A DNA stretch of 32,661 nt. Source: Rhodospirillaceae bacterium (GTDB taxonomy: Bacteria > Pseudomonadota > Alphaproteobacteria > Rhodospirillales > UBA2165). Position 1 is the stretch's first letter. Every line of letters starts with the position of its first letter. The DNA lies in NCBI GenBank assembly GCA_018649725.1, contig JABIHH010000021.1, positions 1-32,661 of the forward strand, read 5' to 3'. Below, one piece after another: positions 15,548 to 23,796 of the stretch. Below the pieces are notes generated by a model that did no database searches, was not told the origin of the DNA, and worked only from the letters and a program-made list of their open reading frames with translations. The position numbers and the translations under genes were made by a program.

Positions 15548-16746
15548 CAGATCTTGTTTTCTAGTGTAAACACCTCAATCTCGTCACCGACGCCCCTGAG
15601 AGCGTGTTTGCCGAGGCTTTGCCAGCCTTTGCCGAGATGGGCCTGCACCTGCTCAGAAATTAGGACATTCACGTCGAGGGTTTTACACAAGCCTTCAATG
15701 CGCGCTGCTTCATTGGCAGCAGCTCCGATGACGGTGAATTCTATGCGGTCGGCCGTACCGATGTTGCCATACATAACGTCGCCGAGATGAAGGCCAATGC
15801 CAAATCCCAACGGCGCTGTGCCGAAACTTTCCCGCTGGCGATTAAGCTCGGCCATGCGTTCCAGCGCATCCTTGGCAGCTTTAACCGCTGCCTCACAGGC
15901 TTCTTTCTTTGACCAACCGCCTTCTTCAACCGGGAATATTGCCAGAGCCGCATCACCGATGAAGCGCAGTACTTCGCCGTCATGATCCAGCACGGCGCCA
16001 GCAAGGCATTCGAAATAGTCATTGAGCAGACCTAGAAACGCTTCCCGGCTCATTGAATCGGCAAGTGGCGTTGAATTGCGCAAATCACAAAACCAGATGA
16101 CGGCATTAATTTCCTGACCATCCCCCCGCTTGATTTGGCCCGTCAGCACTTTGGCGCCGGCCTGATGTCCGAGATAGGCATCGAGCAAATTTATCGCGGT
16201 TCTTTTGAGCGCCAGAATTTCAGCAATTCGGGTCAGCGCGGGACGGACACGCTCCAGGGCGGCCAGTTGCGGTACAGTAAATCCTTCCGCCTGACAGGTT
16301 GTGTAACTGGCGGCGTGAGTTTCGCCGTTGATAAAATCCAATGGTTGGGCGATGTAGTCCGTCACCCCTTCGCCGCGCAGATCGTCAAGCAACGGAAAAT
16401 CTCGCGGGCAATCGGGTGCGCTCACCTTGCGGCGAATTTCTTTGCCTTCCAGAAAAACGGCATAGATTGGATTTTTGAAATAGTCATCGGAGTTGAGCAC
16501 CGCATAAGACGCTTCTGCCACTTCGACTTCGGGCTGACCTTCGCGCCAGAAAAAACCGCGCCCGGCGACATTTGGGTGCAAAGTCGTGACAAATACGGCA
16601 ACGCGATAAAGCGGAATGCCGGCGGCGTTCAGTCGCTGGCACAATTCAAGCAGAACATCTTGTGGGGTTTTAACCGTCTTAGCGCCATCGACCAACCAAT
16701 CGACAATATCTTCAACATCTATTCCAGTATCGGATTTCTCGGTCAA
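15544..16746 (-). CDS. Class III adenylate/guanylate cyclase
   Basis: A 400-residue soluble nucleotidyl cyclase. The N-terminal half (about 1-190) is a sensor-like region without a recognised motif; the C-terminal half (about 210-395) is the class III catalytic domain. Metal-binding aspartates are D221 ('WFCDLRNST') and D265 ('RFIGDAALAIF'). The transition-state pair is N345 and R349 ('ANEAARIE'). The two purine-selecting positions are unusual: R261 where adenylate cyclases usually have Lys, and E336 in 'RIEFTVIG' where Asp is usual. Activity is therefore likely but nucleotide choice is open. It follows the rhodanese gene by 37 bases on the same strand. Confidence 0.88.
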   Translation of the reverse strand: MTEKSDTGIDVEDIVDWLVDGAKTVKTPQDVLLELCQRLNAAGIPLYRVAVFVTTLHPNVAGRGFFWREGQPEVEVAEASYAVLNSDDYFKNPIYAVFLEGKEIRRKVSAPDCPRDFPLLDDLRGEGVTDYIAQPLDFINGETHAASYTTCQAEGFTVPQLAALERVRPALTRIAEILALKRTAINLLDAYLGHQAGAKVLTGQIKRGDGQEINAVIWFCDLRNSTPLADSMSREAFLGLLNDYFECLAGAVLDHDGEVLRFIGDAALAIFPVEEGGWSKKEACEAAVKAAKDALERMAELNRQRESFGTAPLGFGIGLHLGDVMYGNIGTADRIEFTVIGAAANEAARIEGLCKTLDVNVLISEQVQAHLGKGWQSLGKHALRGVGDEIEVFTLENKIC

Positions 16747-16783
16747 AGCGGCACCTCTTAAATTGGCAGAAAGACCATTCTAC

Positions 16784-17098
16784 CTAATATTGAGCCATCC
16801 CTGTATCAATATTTTGTGCCCAGGCTGCAATGCCACCTTCCAAATTCAAGGTGTTTTCATAGCCATTTTGATGCAGCCAATAGGCAACCTGTGCTGAGCG
16901 ACCGCCAATGTGGCACATGACGATTAACGGCTCATCCTTGGGTAACTTTTCGAGATTCTCCGGCAGGGTATTCATTGGAATGTCTAAGCTGCCCTCAATT
17001 GAGCAGATGGCAAGTTCATGGTGCTCACGAATATCGAGCAAGGTGTGGCTCTCGTTTTGGCTACGCAATTCATTTAATTGCTCTACGGTAATGTTCAT
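16784..17098 (-). CDS. Single-domain rhodanese-like sulfurtransferase
   Basis: A 104-residue rhodanese domain, the full length of a GlpE-type protein. The active-site loop is 'VMCHIGGRSAQVA', whose cysteine would carry the persulfide. The N-terminal 'LLDIREHHELAICSIEGSLDIPM' and C-terminal 'NLEGGIAAWAQNIDTGMAQY' are standard for the fold. It probably moves sulfane sulfur in the cytoplasm; the acceptor is unknown. It is first in a likely two-gene unit with the nucleotidyl cyclase and is divergent from the Nudix gene across 153 bases. Confidence 0.88.
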   Translation of the reverse strand: MNITVEQLNELRSQNESHTLLDIREHHELAICSIEGSLDIPMNTLPENLEKLPKDEPLIVMCHIGGRSAQVAYWLHQNGYENTLNLEGGIAAWAQNIDTGMAQY

Positions 17099-17251
17099 TT
17101 TATCCTACTGTTTAGATTGGTTTTGAGTGATATTAAGGCAATAAAACAGGCTTGTATTCCTCAAATTAAATAGGGATTTTACGTCGATATACTCATGGCG
17201 TTACTCGATTAAACCTGCCATGACTCAGTAAATTTGCGGGATGGAGGCATT

Positions 17252-17875
17252 ATGAACGACGCAGAAGTTCAAGTATTAGAACGAACGACGCCGTATCGCG
17301 GCTTTATGCGATTAGATCACTACAAACTCAAACATAAAATTTTTGATCAAAACTGGAGCATTGAGCTCTCCAGAGAGATTTTGGAGCGCGGCGAATGCGT
17401 TGGGTTGCTACCTTATGATCCGATCCGCGACGAAGTGGTGTTGTTGGAGCAATTTCGTATTGGTGGCTACACCGCTGCCAATGCCTCACCCTGGCAGATC
17501 GAATGTGTTGCCGGCATGATCGAACCCGGCCACCTGGCAGAGGAAACTGCACTTCGTGAAGCCGAAGAAGAAGCCGGCATAAATGTCACCGAGATGACGC
17601 TGATCCATCGCTATTTGACCAGCCCCGGCTGCACATCGGAAACAATTGACCTCTTTTGCGGTTGCGTCGATGCAGAAAATGCCGGAGGAATATTTGGAAT
17701 TGCTCATGAAGGCGAGTATATCCGTGTCTTTGTCGTCTCTGCCGAAGAAGCTTTCGCCATGCTGGGCCGGGGCGAAATTGGTAACGCGATGACCATTATT
17801 GCTTTGCAATGGCTGAAATTACACCACGCTATGATCCGCGAGAAGTGGCAGCTCTCCTGGTCGGAAGGCAATTAA
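17252..17875 (+). CDS. Nudix hydrolase, ADP-ribose pyrophosphatase-like
   Basis: A 207-residue protein resembling NudF-type ADP-ribose pyrophosphatases, which split ADP-ribose to AMP and ribose-5-phosphate. The ATG at 17252 is preferred because GGAGG lies 4 bases upstream; an in-frame TTG at 17234 would add six residues. The Nudix box spans 88-110, 'GMIEPGHLAEETALREAEEEAG'. R102-E103 and E106-E107, which bind the metal, are intact, but the Glu of the GX5E element is replaced by His94. 'FRIGGYTAANASPWQIECVAGMIE' upstream is typical of the ADP-ribose subgroup. The loss of that Glu may alter but need not abolish activity. Confidence 0.85.
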   Translation: MNDAEVQVLERTTPYRGFMRLDHYKLKHKIFDQNWSIELSREILERGECVGLLPYDPIRDEVVLLEQFRIGGYTAANASPWQIECVAGMIEPGHLAEETALREAEEEAGINVTEMTLIHRYLTSPGCTSETIDLFCGCVDAENAGGIFGIAHEGEYIRVFVVSAEEAFAMLGRGEIGNAMTIIALQWLKLHHAMIREKWQLSWSEGN

Positions 17876-18004
17876 GTCAACCAAACGTGATATCTATTTT
17901 TAGAAAAGACTGAATTAGGCCAAGGCACATACTTGATCACTCCGCTCCCCCCCGCTAATCTCTGCCGCTTAGAGGGAACCTGAAAATATTTAAAGTGAGA
18001 CAAA

Positions 18005-19006
18005 ATGGACATCCGTAAAGGATTTAGAGATGCCGTCGGCAATACGCCGCTGATCAAATTAAAAGAAGCCTCGGAAAATACCGGGTGCGATATTTATGCA
18101 AAATGCGAATTTCTTAATCCAGGCGGCTCGGTCAAAGATCGGGCAGCGCTTTACATTGTCAAAGATGCCGAAGAAAAGGGATTGTTGAAGCCCGGTGGCA
18201 TCATCGTCGAAGGCACGGCTGGAAATACGGGAATTGGCTTAGCACTGGTTGGTTGCGCCAGTAGCTACCGCACCATCATCGTCATTCCCGACACCCAGAC
18301 CGAAGAAAAGAAGGACATGCTTCGCCTCGCTGGCGCAGATCTCCGTGAAGTCCCGGCGGTGCCTTATAAAAATCCGGAAAACTATGTCCATGTCTCGGAG
18401 CGCATTGCCAAGGAAATGGCGGATACCCATCCTCATGGCGCGATTTGGGCCAACCAATTCGACAATACGGCAAATCGGGATGCCCACGTCTACAGTACGG
18501 GCCCAGAGATATGGGATCAACTTGACGGTAAAATCGACGGCTTCACTTGTTCGGTCGGCACCGGCGGCACATTGGCTGGCGTTGGTATGGCGCTGAAAGA
18601 ACGTAACAAAGATATCAAGATTATGTTGTCCGATCCGATGGGATCAGCGCTTTATGGCTTTTATGAAAATGGTGAGCTGAAGGCAGAAGGTTCTTCGATC
18701 ACCGAAGGTATTGGCCAGGGCCGCGTCACCGAAAACCTAGTCGATGCGCCGATCGATGGCGCATATCAAATTTCGGACGAAGAAGCACTGCCATACGTCT
18801 TTGATCTTTTGAAATATGAAGGCCTCTGTGTCGGCTCATCCAGTGGCATCAACATCGCCGGAGCGATCCGCATGGCGAAAGAAATGGGGCCCGGTCACAC
18901 CATCGTCACACTGCTGTGTGATTCCGGTACCCGCTATCAAAGCAAATTGTTCAACCCCGTGTTCCTGAAGGAAAAAGGTCTACCTTATCCCGATTGGCTC
19001 GCATAA
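18005..19006 (+). CDS. cysK: Cysteine synthase A (O-acetylserine sulfhydrylase)
   Basis: A PLP enzyme that makes cysteine from O-acetylserine and sulfide. The 333 residues carry 'NPGGSVKDRAALYIV' with the PLP lysine K44. The substrate loop is 'EGTAGNTGIGLA' (69-80), where classical CysK has EPTSGNTG. The phosphate-binding 'SVGTGGTLAGVG' is near 180-191, and 'VGSSSGINIAGAI' is near 277-289. The EGTAGNTG variant and short C-terminal extension occur in a CysK-like subgroup, so a non-classical sulfur donor is possible. It is the first gene of a four-gene plus-strand cluster with sseA and two metC-like genes. The 129-base leader shows no riboswitch I can recognise. Confidence 0.88.
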   Translation: MDIRKGFRDAVGNTPLIKLKEASENTGCDIYAKCEFLNPGGSVKDRAALYIVKDAEEKGLLKPGGIIVEGTAGNTGIGLALVGCASSYRTIIVIPDTQTEEKKDMLRLAGADLREVPAVPYKNPENYVHVSERIAKEMADTHPHGAIWANQFDNTANRDAHVYSTGPEIWDQLDGKIDGFTCSVGTGGTLAGVGMALKERNKDIKIMLSDPMGSALYGFYENGELKAEGSSITEGIGQGRVTENLVDAPIDGAYQISDEEALPYVFDLLKYEGLCVGSSSGINIAGAIRMAKEMGPGHTIVTLLCDSGTRYQSKLFNPVFLKEKGLPYPDWLA

Positions 19007-19024
19007 ATACTGGTAAAATTTATT

Positions 19025-19882
19025 ATGGAATACACTCACCCAGAAGCACTTGTTACGACAGATTGGTTGGCTGAAAATCTAGGAGCCTCCGATATTTCAA
19101 TTGTCGATGCGAGCTTCCACTTACCGGCTGCACAACGTAATTCAGCTGTGGAATTTGCCGCCTGCCACATTCCGGGCGCGGTGTTTTTTGATATCGATGA
19201 TATTTCTGATTCAGAAACTGATCTGCCGCATATGCTGCCAAGTGCTGAAAAATTCTCCAGCCGCATGCGTCGGCTCGGAATTGGCAGTGAGAGCCATGTG
19301 ATTTGCTATGACTCGAACGGTGGGCCAGGTGCAGCCATGCGGGCTTGGTGGATGATGCGAATTTTCGGCCATGACCGCGTCTCCGTCTTAAGTGGTGGGC
19401 TGCCGAAGTGGCAAAACGAAGACCGTGCGACCGACCAAGGTGAACCGACCATTGTTGAAAAACATTTCTTTGCAAAGTTCGACCCTGCTTTGGTCTTAAG
19501 CGTCGATCAGATGCTGGCCAATCTCGACAGTCAGGAATATCAGATGGTCGATGCACGGGCACCTGGGCGTTACGCGGGCACTGATCCCGAGCCCCGCGCC
19601 GGTATGCGATCTGGTCATATCCCTGGCGCGCTCAATTTATTTTTCCCAACGCTGTTGGATAAGGACAACTTCATGGTGATGCGTTCTGCCGATGAAATAG
19701 CGAGCGTAATAGCCGAAGCCGGCATTGATCCTGAAAAGCCGCTGGTTTCCAGCTGCGGGTCGGGCGTCACTGCCGCCCCTCTCGTCTTGGCGCTCTATCT
19801 GCTCGGCTATACCCGGGCTGCCGTCTATGATGGCTCCTGGACAGAATGGGGTGGACGCCAAGACACGCCGATTGAGGTTTAG
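19025..19882 (+). CDS. sseA: 3-mercaptopyruvate/thiosulfate sulfurtransferase
   Basis: A tandem two-rhodanese-domain protein of 285 residues. The N-terminal domain is the inactive, structural one; the C-terminal domain holds the active loop 'SSCGSGVTAAPL' with C244. The CGSGVTA form is characteristic of 3-mercaptopyruvate sulfurtransferases rather than thiosulfate-preferring rhodaneses. 'DARAPGRYAGTDPEPRAGMRSGHIPGA' is also typical. The enzyme moves sulfur from 3-mercaptopyruvate, a cysteine-derived transamination product, to thiols or cyanide. It lies 18 bases after cysK and 9 bases before the first metC-like gene, which suggests co-regulation in cysteine turnover. Confidence 0.92.
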   Translation: MEYTHPEALVTTDWLAENLGASDISIVDASFHLPAAQRNSAVEFAACHIPGAVFFDIDDISDSETDLPHMLPSAEKFSSRMRRLGIGSESHVICYDSNGGPGAAMRAWWMMRIFGHDRVSVLSGGLPKWQNEDRATDQGEPTIVEKHFFAKFDPALVLSVDQMLANLDSQEYQMVDARAPGRYAGTDPEPRAGMRSGHIPGALNLFFPTLLDKDNFMVMRSADEIASVIAEAGIDPEKPLVSSCGSGVTAAPLVLALYLLGYTRAAVYDGSWTEWGGRQDTPIEV

Positions 19883-19891
19883 ACCTCCCTT

Positions 19892-21085
19892 ATGAGCAAA
19901 GACAAATATTCTAGCTTTCGGCCCGATACTCGCATTGTGCACACCGGCGGCGATCCAAAAGCTTTTAAAGGCGTCGTCAATCCGCCGGTCTATCGCGCCT
20001 CAACTGTGATTTTTCCGACAGTTCAGGACATGAATGAGGCGACGAAAAACCGCTTCGACACGACCTTTTACGGTGTTCATGGCACACCGACCAGCTTTGC
20101 GCTCGAAGACGCCATGGCCGATCTTGAAGGTGGTTATCGGGCAATCTCCGTCTCCTCCGGGCTCGCCGCCATTACCACTGCGTTGATAAGTTTTCTTAAT
20201 GCAGGCGATCACCTTCTGATGGTAGATAGCGCTTATGGACCAGCCAGAAATTTCTGCAACACCACGCTAAAGCGCTTTGGGGTCGAGACAACTTATTACG
20301 ACCCTATGATTGGCAGTGGCATTTCAGACCTTATCCGGCCAGAGACCAAAGTGATATTTACAGAATCGCCCGGCTCGTACACTTTTGAAATTCAGGACAT
20401 CCCGGCCATCGCCGAAGTCGCCCACCAAAATGACATCAAAGTGATGATCGACAATACCTGGAGTGCGGGCTACTTCTTTAAGCCGTTTGAGCACGGCGTA
20501 GATATTTCGATCCAGGCAACGACCAAATACCAAGCCGGTCATGCCGATGTTATCTTGGGTCACATTATTACCAAAACCGAAGAGGATTGGCACAAAATCA
20601 AGGTCGACACAGCGACCCTCGGCCAGGCGGTTAGTCCCGATGTCAGCTATTTATGTTTGCGCGGTCTCCGCACCTTGAGTGTCCGGCTTGAGCAACACCA
20701 GGAAAGTGCCCTCGCCCTCGCCCATTGGCTGCAAGAGCGCCCTGAATTCGAGACCATCCTGCATCCGGCCTTTGCATCTTGTCCGGGTCACGAGATTTGG
20801 CTGCGCGATTTCACGGGCTCCAGCGGATTGTTCAGCGTTGTTCTCAAGGACTACACGACCGAACAGGTTAATGCGATGCTAGATGGCATGGACTATTTTG
20901 CCATGGGCTTTAGTTGGGGTGGTTTTGAAAGCCTGATGGTGGCGTCTGATCCAGCCAAAATCAGATCAGCCACGACATGGGAAGCTGCAGGACCTTTGCT
21001 ACGCATCCATGCCGGCCAGGAAGATGTCGAAGATCTGATCGCCGATTTAGAGCGTGGTCTCAATCGACTGACGGGGAAAGCGTAA
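19892..21085 (+). CDS. metC: Cystathionine beta-lyase-like PLP enzyme, copy 1
   Basis: A Cys/Met metabolism PLP enzyme of 397 residues, most like cystathionine beta-lyase, which cleaves cystathionine to homocysteine, pyruvate and ammonia. The PLP lysine is K212 in 'SIQATTKYQAGHADVILG'. Other cofactor and substrate motifs are 'SVSSGLAAITTAL' (about 86-98), 'TESPGSYTFEIQDIPAI' and 'MIDNTWSAGYFFKPFEHG'. 'SWGGFESLM' near the C-terminus is typical of the beta-lyase subgroup. Its stop overlaps the start of a second paralogue (TAATG). Members of this family also act as cysteine desulfhydrases, so the exact substrate is uncertain. Confidence 0.85.
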   Translation: MSKDKYSSFRPDTRIVHTGGDPKAFKGVVNPPVYRASTVIFPTVQDMNEATKNRFDTTFYGVHGTPTSFALEDAMADLEGGYRAISVSSGLAAITTALISFLNAGDHLLMVDSAYGPARNFCNTTLKRFGVETTYYDPMIGSGISDLIRPETKVIFTESPGSYTFEIQDIPAIAEVAHQNDIKVMIDNTWSAGYFFKPFEHGVDISIQATTKYQAGHADVILGHIITKTEEDWHKIKVDTATLGQAVSPDVSYLCLRGLRTLSVRLEQHQESALALAHWLQERPEFETILHPAFASCPGHEIWLRDFTGSSGLFSVVLKDYTTEQVNAMLDGMDYFAMGFSWGGFESLMVASDPAKIRSATTWEAAGPLLRIHAGQEDVEDLIADLERGLNRLTGKA

Positions 21086-22257
21086 TGCGGAAAGATGCCA
21101 AACGAAATACCCGGCTTGCCCATGACGGCTCACACCCGGAGGAGCAATTCGGTATTGTGAACCCGCCGGTCTACCGGGCATCCACGGTTGATTACGGCAC
21201 TGTCGCCGAAATGCAGGCGCTGAGAGAAAACCCCTATGACAATTTTGTCTATGGGCGGGTCGGCACACCGACCTCTAAAGCTTTTGAAGAAGCCGTCGCC
21301 AATCTCGAAGGGGCCGAACGATGCGTTGCTGTCGGCTCCGGTCTTGCGGCAATCTCGGCGGCCATGCTGGCTTTTGTCGGCTCTGGCGATCATATTCTGG
21401 TTTGCGACAATGCCTATAGCCCAACTCGAAATTTGTGCGAAAATTTCATGAAACGCTACGGTGTCACGACAACCTATTATGACCCGATGATTGGCGCCGG
21501 TATTGCGGAGTTATTTCAAGACAACACCAAGGTGATTTACACCGAGTCTCCCGGCTCGCACACTTTCGAGATCCAGGATATTCCGGCAATTACCAATGCA
21601 GCGCACAAAGCAGGTGTCAAAGTTGTCATGGATAACACCTGGGGCGCTGGCTATTTCTTCAAGCCGTTTGATCATGGTGTCGATGTCTCGGTTCAGGCCG
21701 CCACCAAATATTACGTTGGTCATTCCGATGCCATGGTCGGGACAATTTCAATGTCAGGTGAGAACATTCTACCCGTTCTCGATAACGTCCGCGTGCTGGG
21801 CTACAACATCGCCCCCGACGACGCCTATCTGGCCTTGCGGGGCATGCGGACCTTAAACGTCCGTCTTAAGCGCCATGAGAAAAATGCGCTCAAAGTTGCC
21901 GAATGGCTTTCAGGCCGACCCGAGATCGACCGCGTGCTGCACCCAGCCCTGCCAAGTTGTCCGGGCCACGAATTGTGGCAACGGGACTTCACCGGCTCTA
22001 ACGGCTTGTTTAGCGTAATCTTTAAGCCGACCGATCAGAGTGCCATGCACGCCTTCATAGATGGACTAGAGCTCTTTAGTTTAGGTGGCTCCTGGGGCGG
22101 CTATGAAAGTCTCGTCTTACCGACCAATGTCACCCGCACCGTGACTGAGTGGCATGAGAATCCGCAAAGCATCCGCTTTCACATCGGCCTTGAAGATCCG
22201 GATGATCTGATTGCAGATATCGAGGCAGGGTTGAAGCGGCTTAGCTCTGCCGGCTGA
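21085..22257 (+). CDS. Cystathionine beta-lyase-like PLP enzyme, copy 2
   Basis: A paralogue of the preceding gene, 390 residues from the ATG that overlaps the previous stop; longer readings that begin inside copy 1 are rejected. The PLP lysine is K208 in 'SVQAATKYYVGHSDAMVG'. Blocks such as 'TTYYDPMIGAGI', 'TESPGSHTFEIQDIPAI' and 'DNTWGAGYFFKPFDHGVDVSVQA' are shared with copy 1, but the surroundings have diverged, so the duplication is not recent. The TAATG overlap implies translational coupling and possibly a matched dosage or a heteromer; that is inference. It converges with znuB, the two 3' ends overlapping by 17 bases. Confidence 0.87.
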   Translation: MRKDAKRNTRLAHDGSHPEEQFGIVNPPVYRASTVDYGTVAEMQALRENPYDNFVYGRVGTPTSKAFEEAVANLEGAERCVAVGSGLAAISAAMLAFVGSGDHILVCDNAYSPTRNLCENFMKRYGVTTTYYDPMIGAGIAELFQDNTKVIYTESPGSHTFEIQDIPAITNAAHKAGVKVVMDNTWGAGYFFKPFDHGVDVSVQAATKYYVGHSDAMVGTISMSGENILPVLDNVRVLGYNIAPDDAYLALRGMRTLNVRLKRHEKNALKVAEWLSGRPEIDRVLHPALPSCPGHELWQRDFTGSNGLFSVIFKPTDQSAMHAFIDGLELFSLGGSWGGYESLVLPTNVTRTVTEWHENPQSIRFHIGLEDPDDLIADIEAGLKRLSSAG

Positions 22258-23038
22258 CACTCGGCACAAGCGCGCTCATTAAAAACAGCACCAACGCAAT
22301 AACGACGATGGACGGCCCGGCGGGTGTGTCATAGCCAAGCGACAACCCTAATCCGCCAATGACTGAAATCGAACCAACGACAACCGCTATAGCGGCCATT
22401 TGTTCTGGTGTTTTGGCATAATGACGGGCCGCGGAAGCGGGCACGATCAGCAAAGCTGCAATCAACAATATACCAACAACTTTCATGGCGGCGGCCACGA
22501 CCAAAGCGATCAAAATCATAAATAGCAGATTTGTCTCGGTCACCTTGACGCCTTCTGCTCGGGCGAGATCTTCATGGATTGTGATTGATAACAATGGCTG
22601 CCAAATTTTGAGCAGCACCAAAATGGAAATCGCAGTGGTGCCATAAATCCAGGCAAGATCGGTCAGGGTTACCGCCAAAATATCGCCGAATAAAAAGCCA
22701 ATAAGATCAAGCTGCACATTGTCCATGAAGGACACCGCGACCAAACCCACGGCGAGCGTGCCATGCGATAAAATCCCTAAGAGCGCGTCATTGCCGAGAC
22801 GGGTTCGATGTTGGAGCAGAACCAAAAAAGCCGCCGCGCCGACACATATAACAATCACGCCGATGGTCAAATCTGCAATGCCCAGCATCAGCCCGAGGGC
22901 AACACCGAGCAAGGAGGTATGGGCCAAGGTATCTCCAAAAAATGCCATCCGTCGCCACAGAATAAAAGAACCTAAGGGGCCAGCGATAAACGTTACACCA
23001 AGTCCGGCAAGTAAGGCATAAAGTATGAACTCATCCAT
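22241..23038 (-). CDS. znuB: Zinc ABC transporter permease
   Basis: The membrane channel of the ZnuABC high-affinity zinc importer. The start is placed at the ATG at 23038 (MDEFILYALLAGLGVTF, 265 residues). Longer readings run back into znuC and are rejected. The sequence has about eight hydrophobic segments and the ABC-3 family pattern: 'GPLGSFILWRRMAFFGDTLAHTSLLGVALG' near the N-terminus and 'VGILLIAALLIVPASAARHY' further on. Its start overlaps the znuC stop by 8 bases, so the two are translationally coupled. It belongs to the zur-znuC-znuB transcript. Confidence 0.93.
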   Translation of the reverse strand: MDEFILYALLAGLGVTFIAGPLGSFILWRRMAFFGDTLAHTSLLGVALGLMLGIADLTIGVIVICVGAAAFLVLLQHRTRLGNDALLGILSHGTLAVGLVAVSFMDNVQLDLIGFLFGDILAVTLTDLAWIYGTTAISILVLLKIWQPLLSITIHEDLARAEGVKVTETNLLFMILIALVVAAAMKVVGILLIAALLIVPASAARHYAKTPEQMAAIAVVVGSISVIGGLGLSLGYDTPAGPSIVVIALVLFLMSALVPSVSRQS

Positions 23039-23792
23039 GAGAATGACCTTCGTGATCAGCCACAATATGGCCATCGACGGCATGTTCGTGGTCATGGTGA
23101 TGATGATAAAGTGCCAAGCTGTCAGCCACTTGCGGGCCAAACAACGCGACGTAATTTGGATCTTTGCTCACTACTTCAGGATGGCCAACACAACAAAGAT
23201 GATTATTGAGGCACAGCACCTTATCGGTCGCCGACATAACCAAATGTAAATCGTGAGACACCATCAATACACCGCAGCCTCGCTCAGCACGAATGGCAGA
23301 AATTAATTGATAAAGCTCAGCTTGACCGTTCACATCGACCGCTTGAGCAGGCTCATCCAATACCAGCAAATCGGGATCTCGCAACAAAGCACGGGCAAGC
23401 AACACGCGCTGCATTTCTCCGCCGGAAATATCATGAATTGAAGAATCGACGATCGGCAAGACACCAACCTCATCCAAGACTGAACTGCGTCTCCCCCGCT
23501 CCATCTTCCCGGCGAGACCAATAAAGCGGCGCACCGTCAAAGGAAGGTTCGGATCAACGGATAGGCTCTGTGGCATATAGCCGATCACAGTCTGTGGCCT
23601 AATATTAACCGAACCATGCGACAGTTTACGTAAACCCAGAACAGATTTAATAAGCGTCGTCTTGCCTGCTCCATTGGGACCGATCAACGTAACGATTTCG
23701 CCTTCGGAAACCGTGAGATCAACCTGATCAATGATCAAGCGCCCATCGGCCTTAACGCTCACCCCTTGTGCATCAATGAGAAAATTCGACAT
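23031..23792 (-). CDS. znuC: Zinc ABC transporter ATPase with His-rich tail
   Basis: The cytoplasmic ATPase that powers zinc import, 253 residues. Walker A is 'GPNGAGKT' at 38-45, the Q-loop is near Q75 ('YMPQ'), the signature is 'ISGGEMQR' at 122-129, and Walker B is 'LLVLDEP' at 142-148. The switch histidine is in 'MVSHDLH'. The C-terminal 28 residues are rich in histidine (LALYHHHHDHEHAVDG onward, ending EGHSHG), a likely zinc-sensing or zinc-buffering tail as seen in some ZnuC proteins. It lies 4 bases after zur. Confidence 0.95.
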   Translation of the reverse strand: MSNFLIDAQGVSVKADGRLIIDQVDLTVSEGEIVTLIGPNGAGKTTLIKSVLGLRKLSHGSVNIRPQTVIGYMPQSLSVDPNLPLTVRRFIGLAGKMERGRRSSVLDEVGVLPIVDSSIHDISGGEMQRVLLARALLRDPDLLVLDEPAQAVDVNGQAELYQLISAIRAERGCGVLMVSHDLHLVMSATDKVLCLNNHLCCVGHPEVVSKDPNYVALFGPQVADSLALYHHHHDHEHAVDGHIVADHEGHSHG

Positions 23793-23796
23793 ACTT

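Noticed and set aside
17876-18004. SAM-type riboswitch before cysK
   Set aside because: I looked for SAM-II and similar conserved cores and found no matching pseudoknot elements; only a short possible CTCT/AGAG pairing is present.
20977-21084. N-terminal extension of the second metC-like gene
   Set aside because: The extra residues are encoded inside the first copy and have no likeness to the family; the TAATG overlap at 21085 is a normal coupled start.
23039-23140. N-terminal extension of ZnuB
   Set aside because: It runs antiparallel to no gene but over the znuC 3' end, and the His-codon region gives a non-family sequence; MDEFILYALL at 23038 fits ZnuB.
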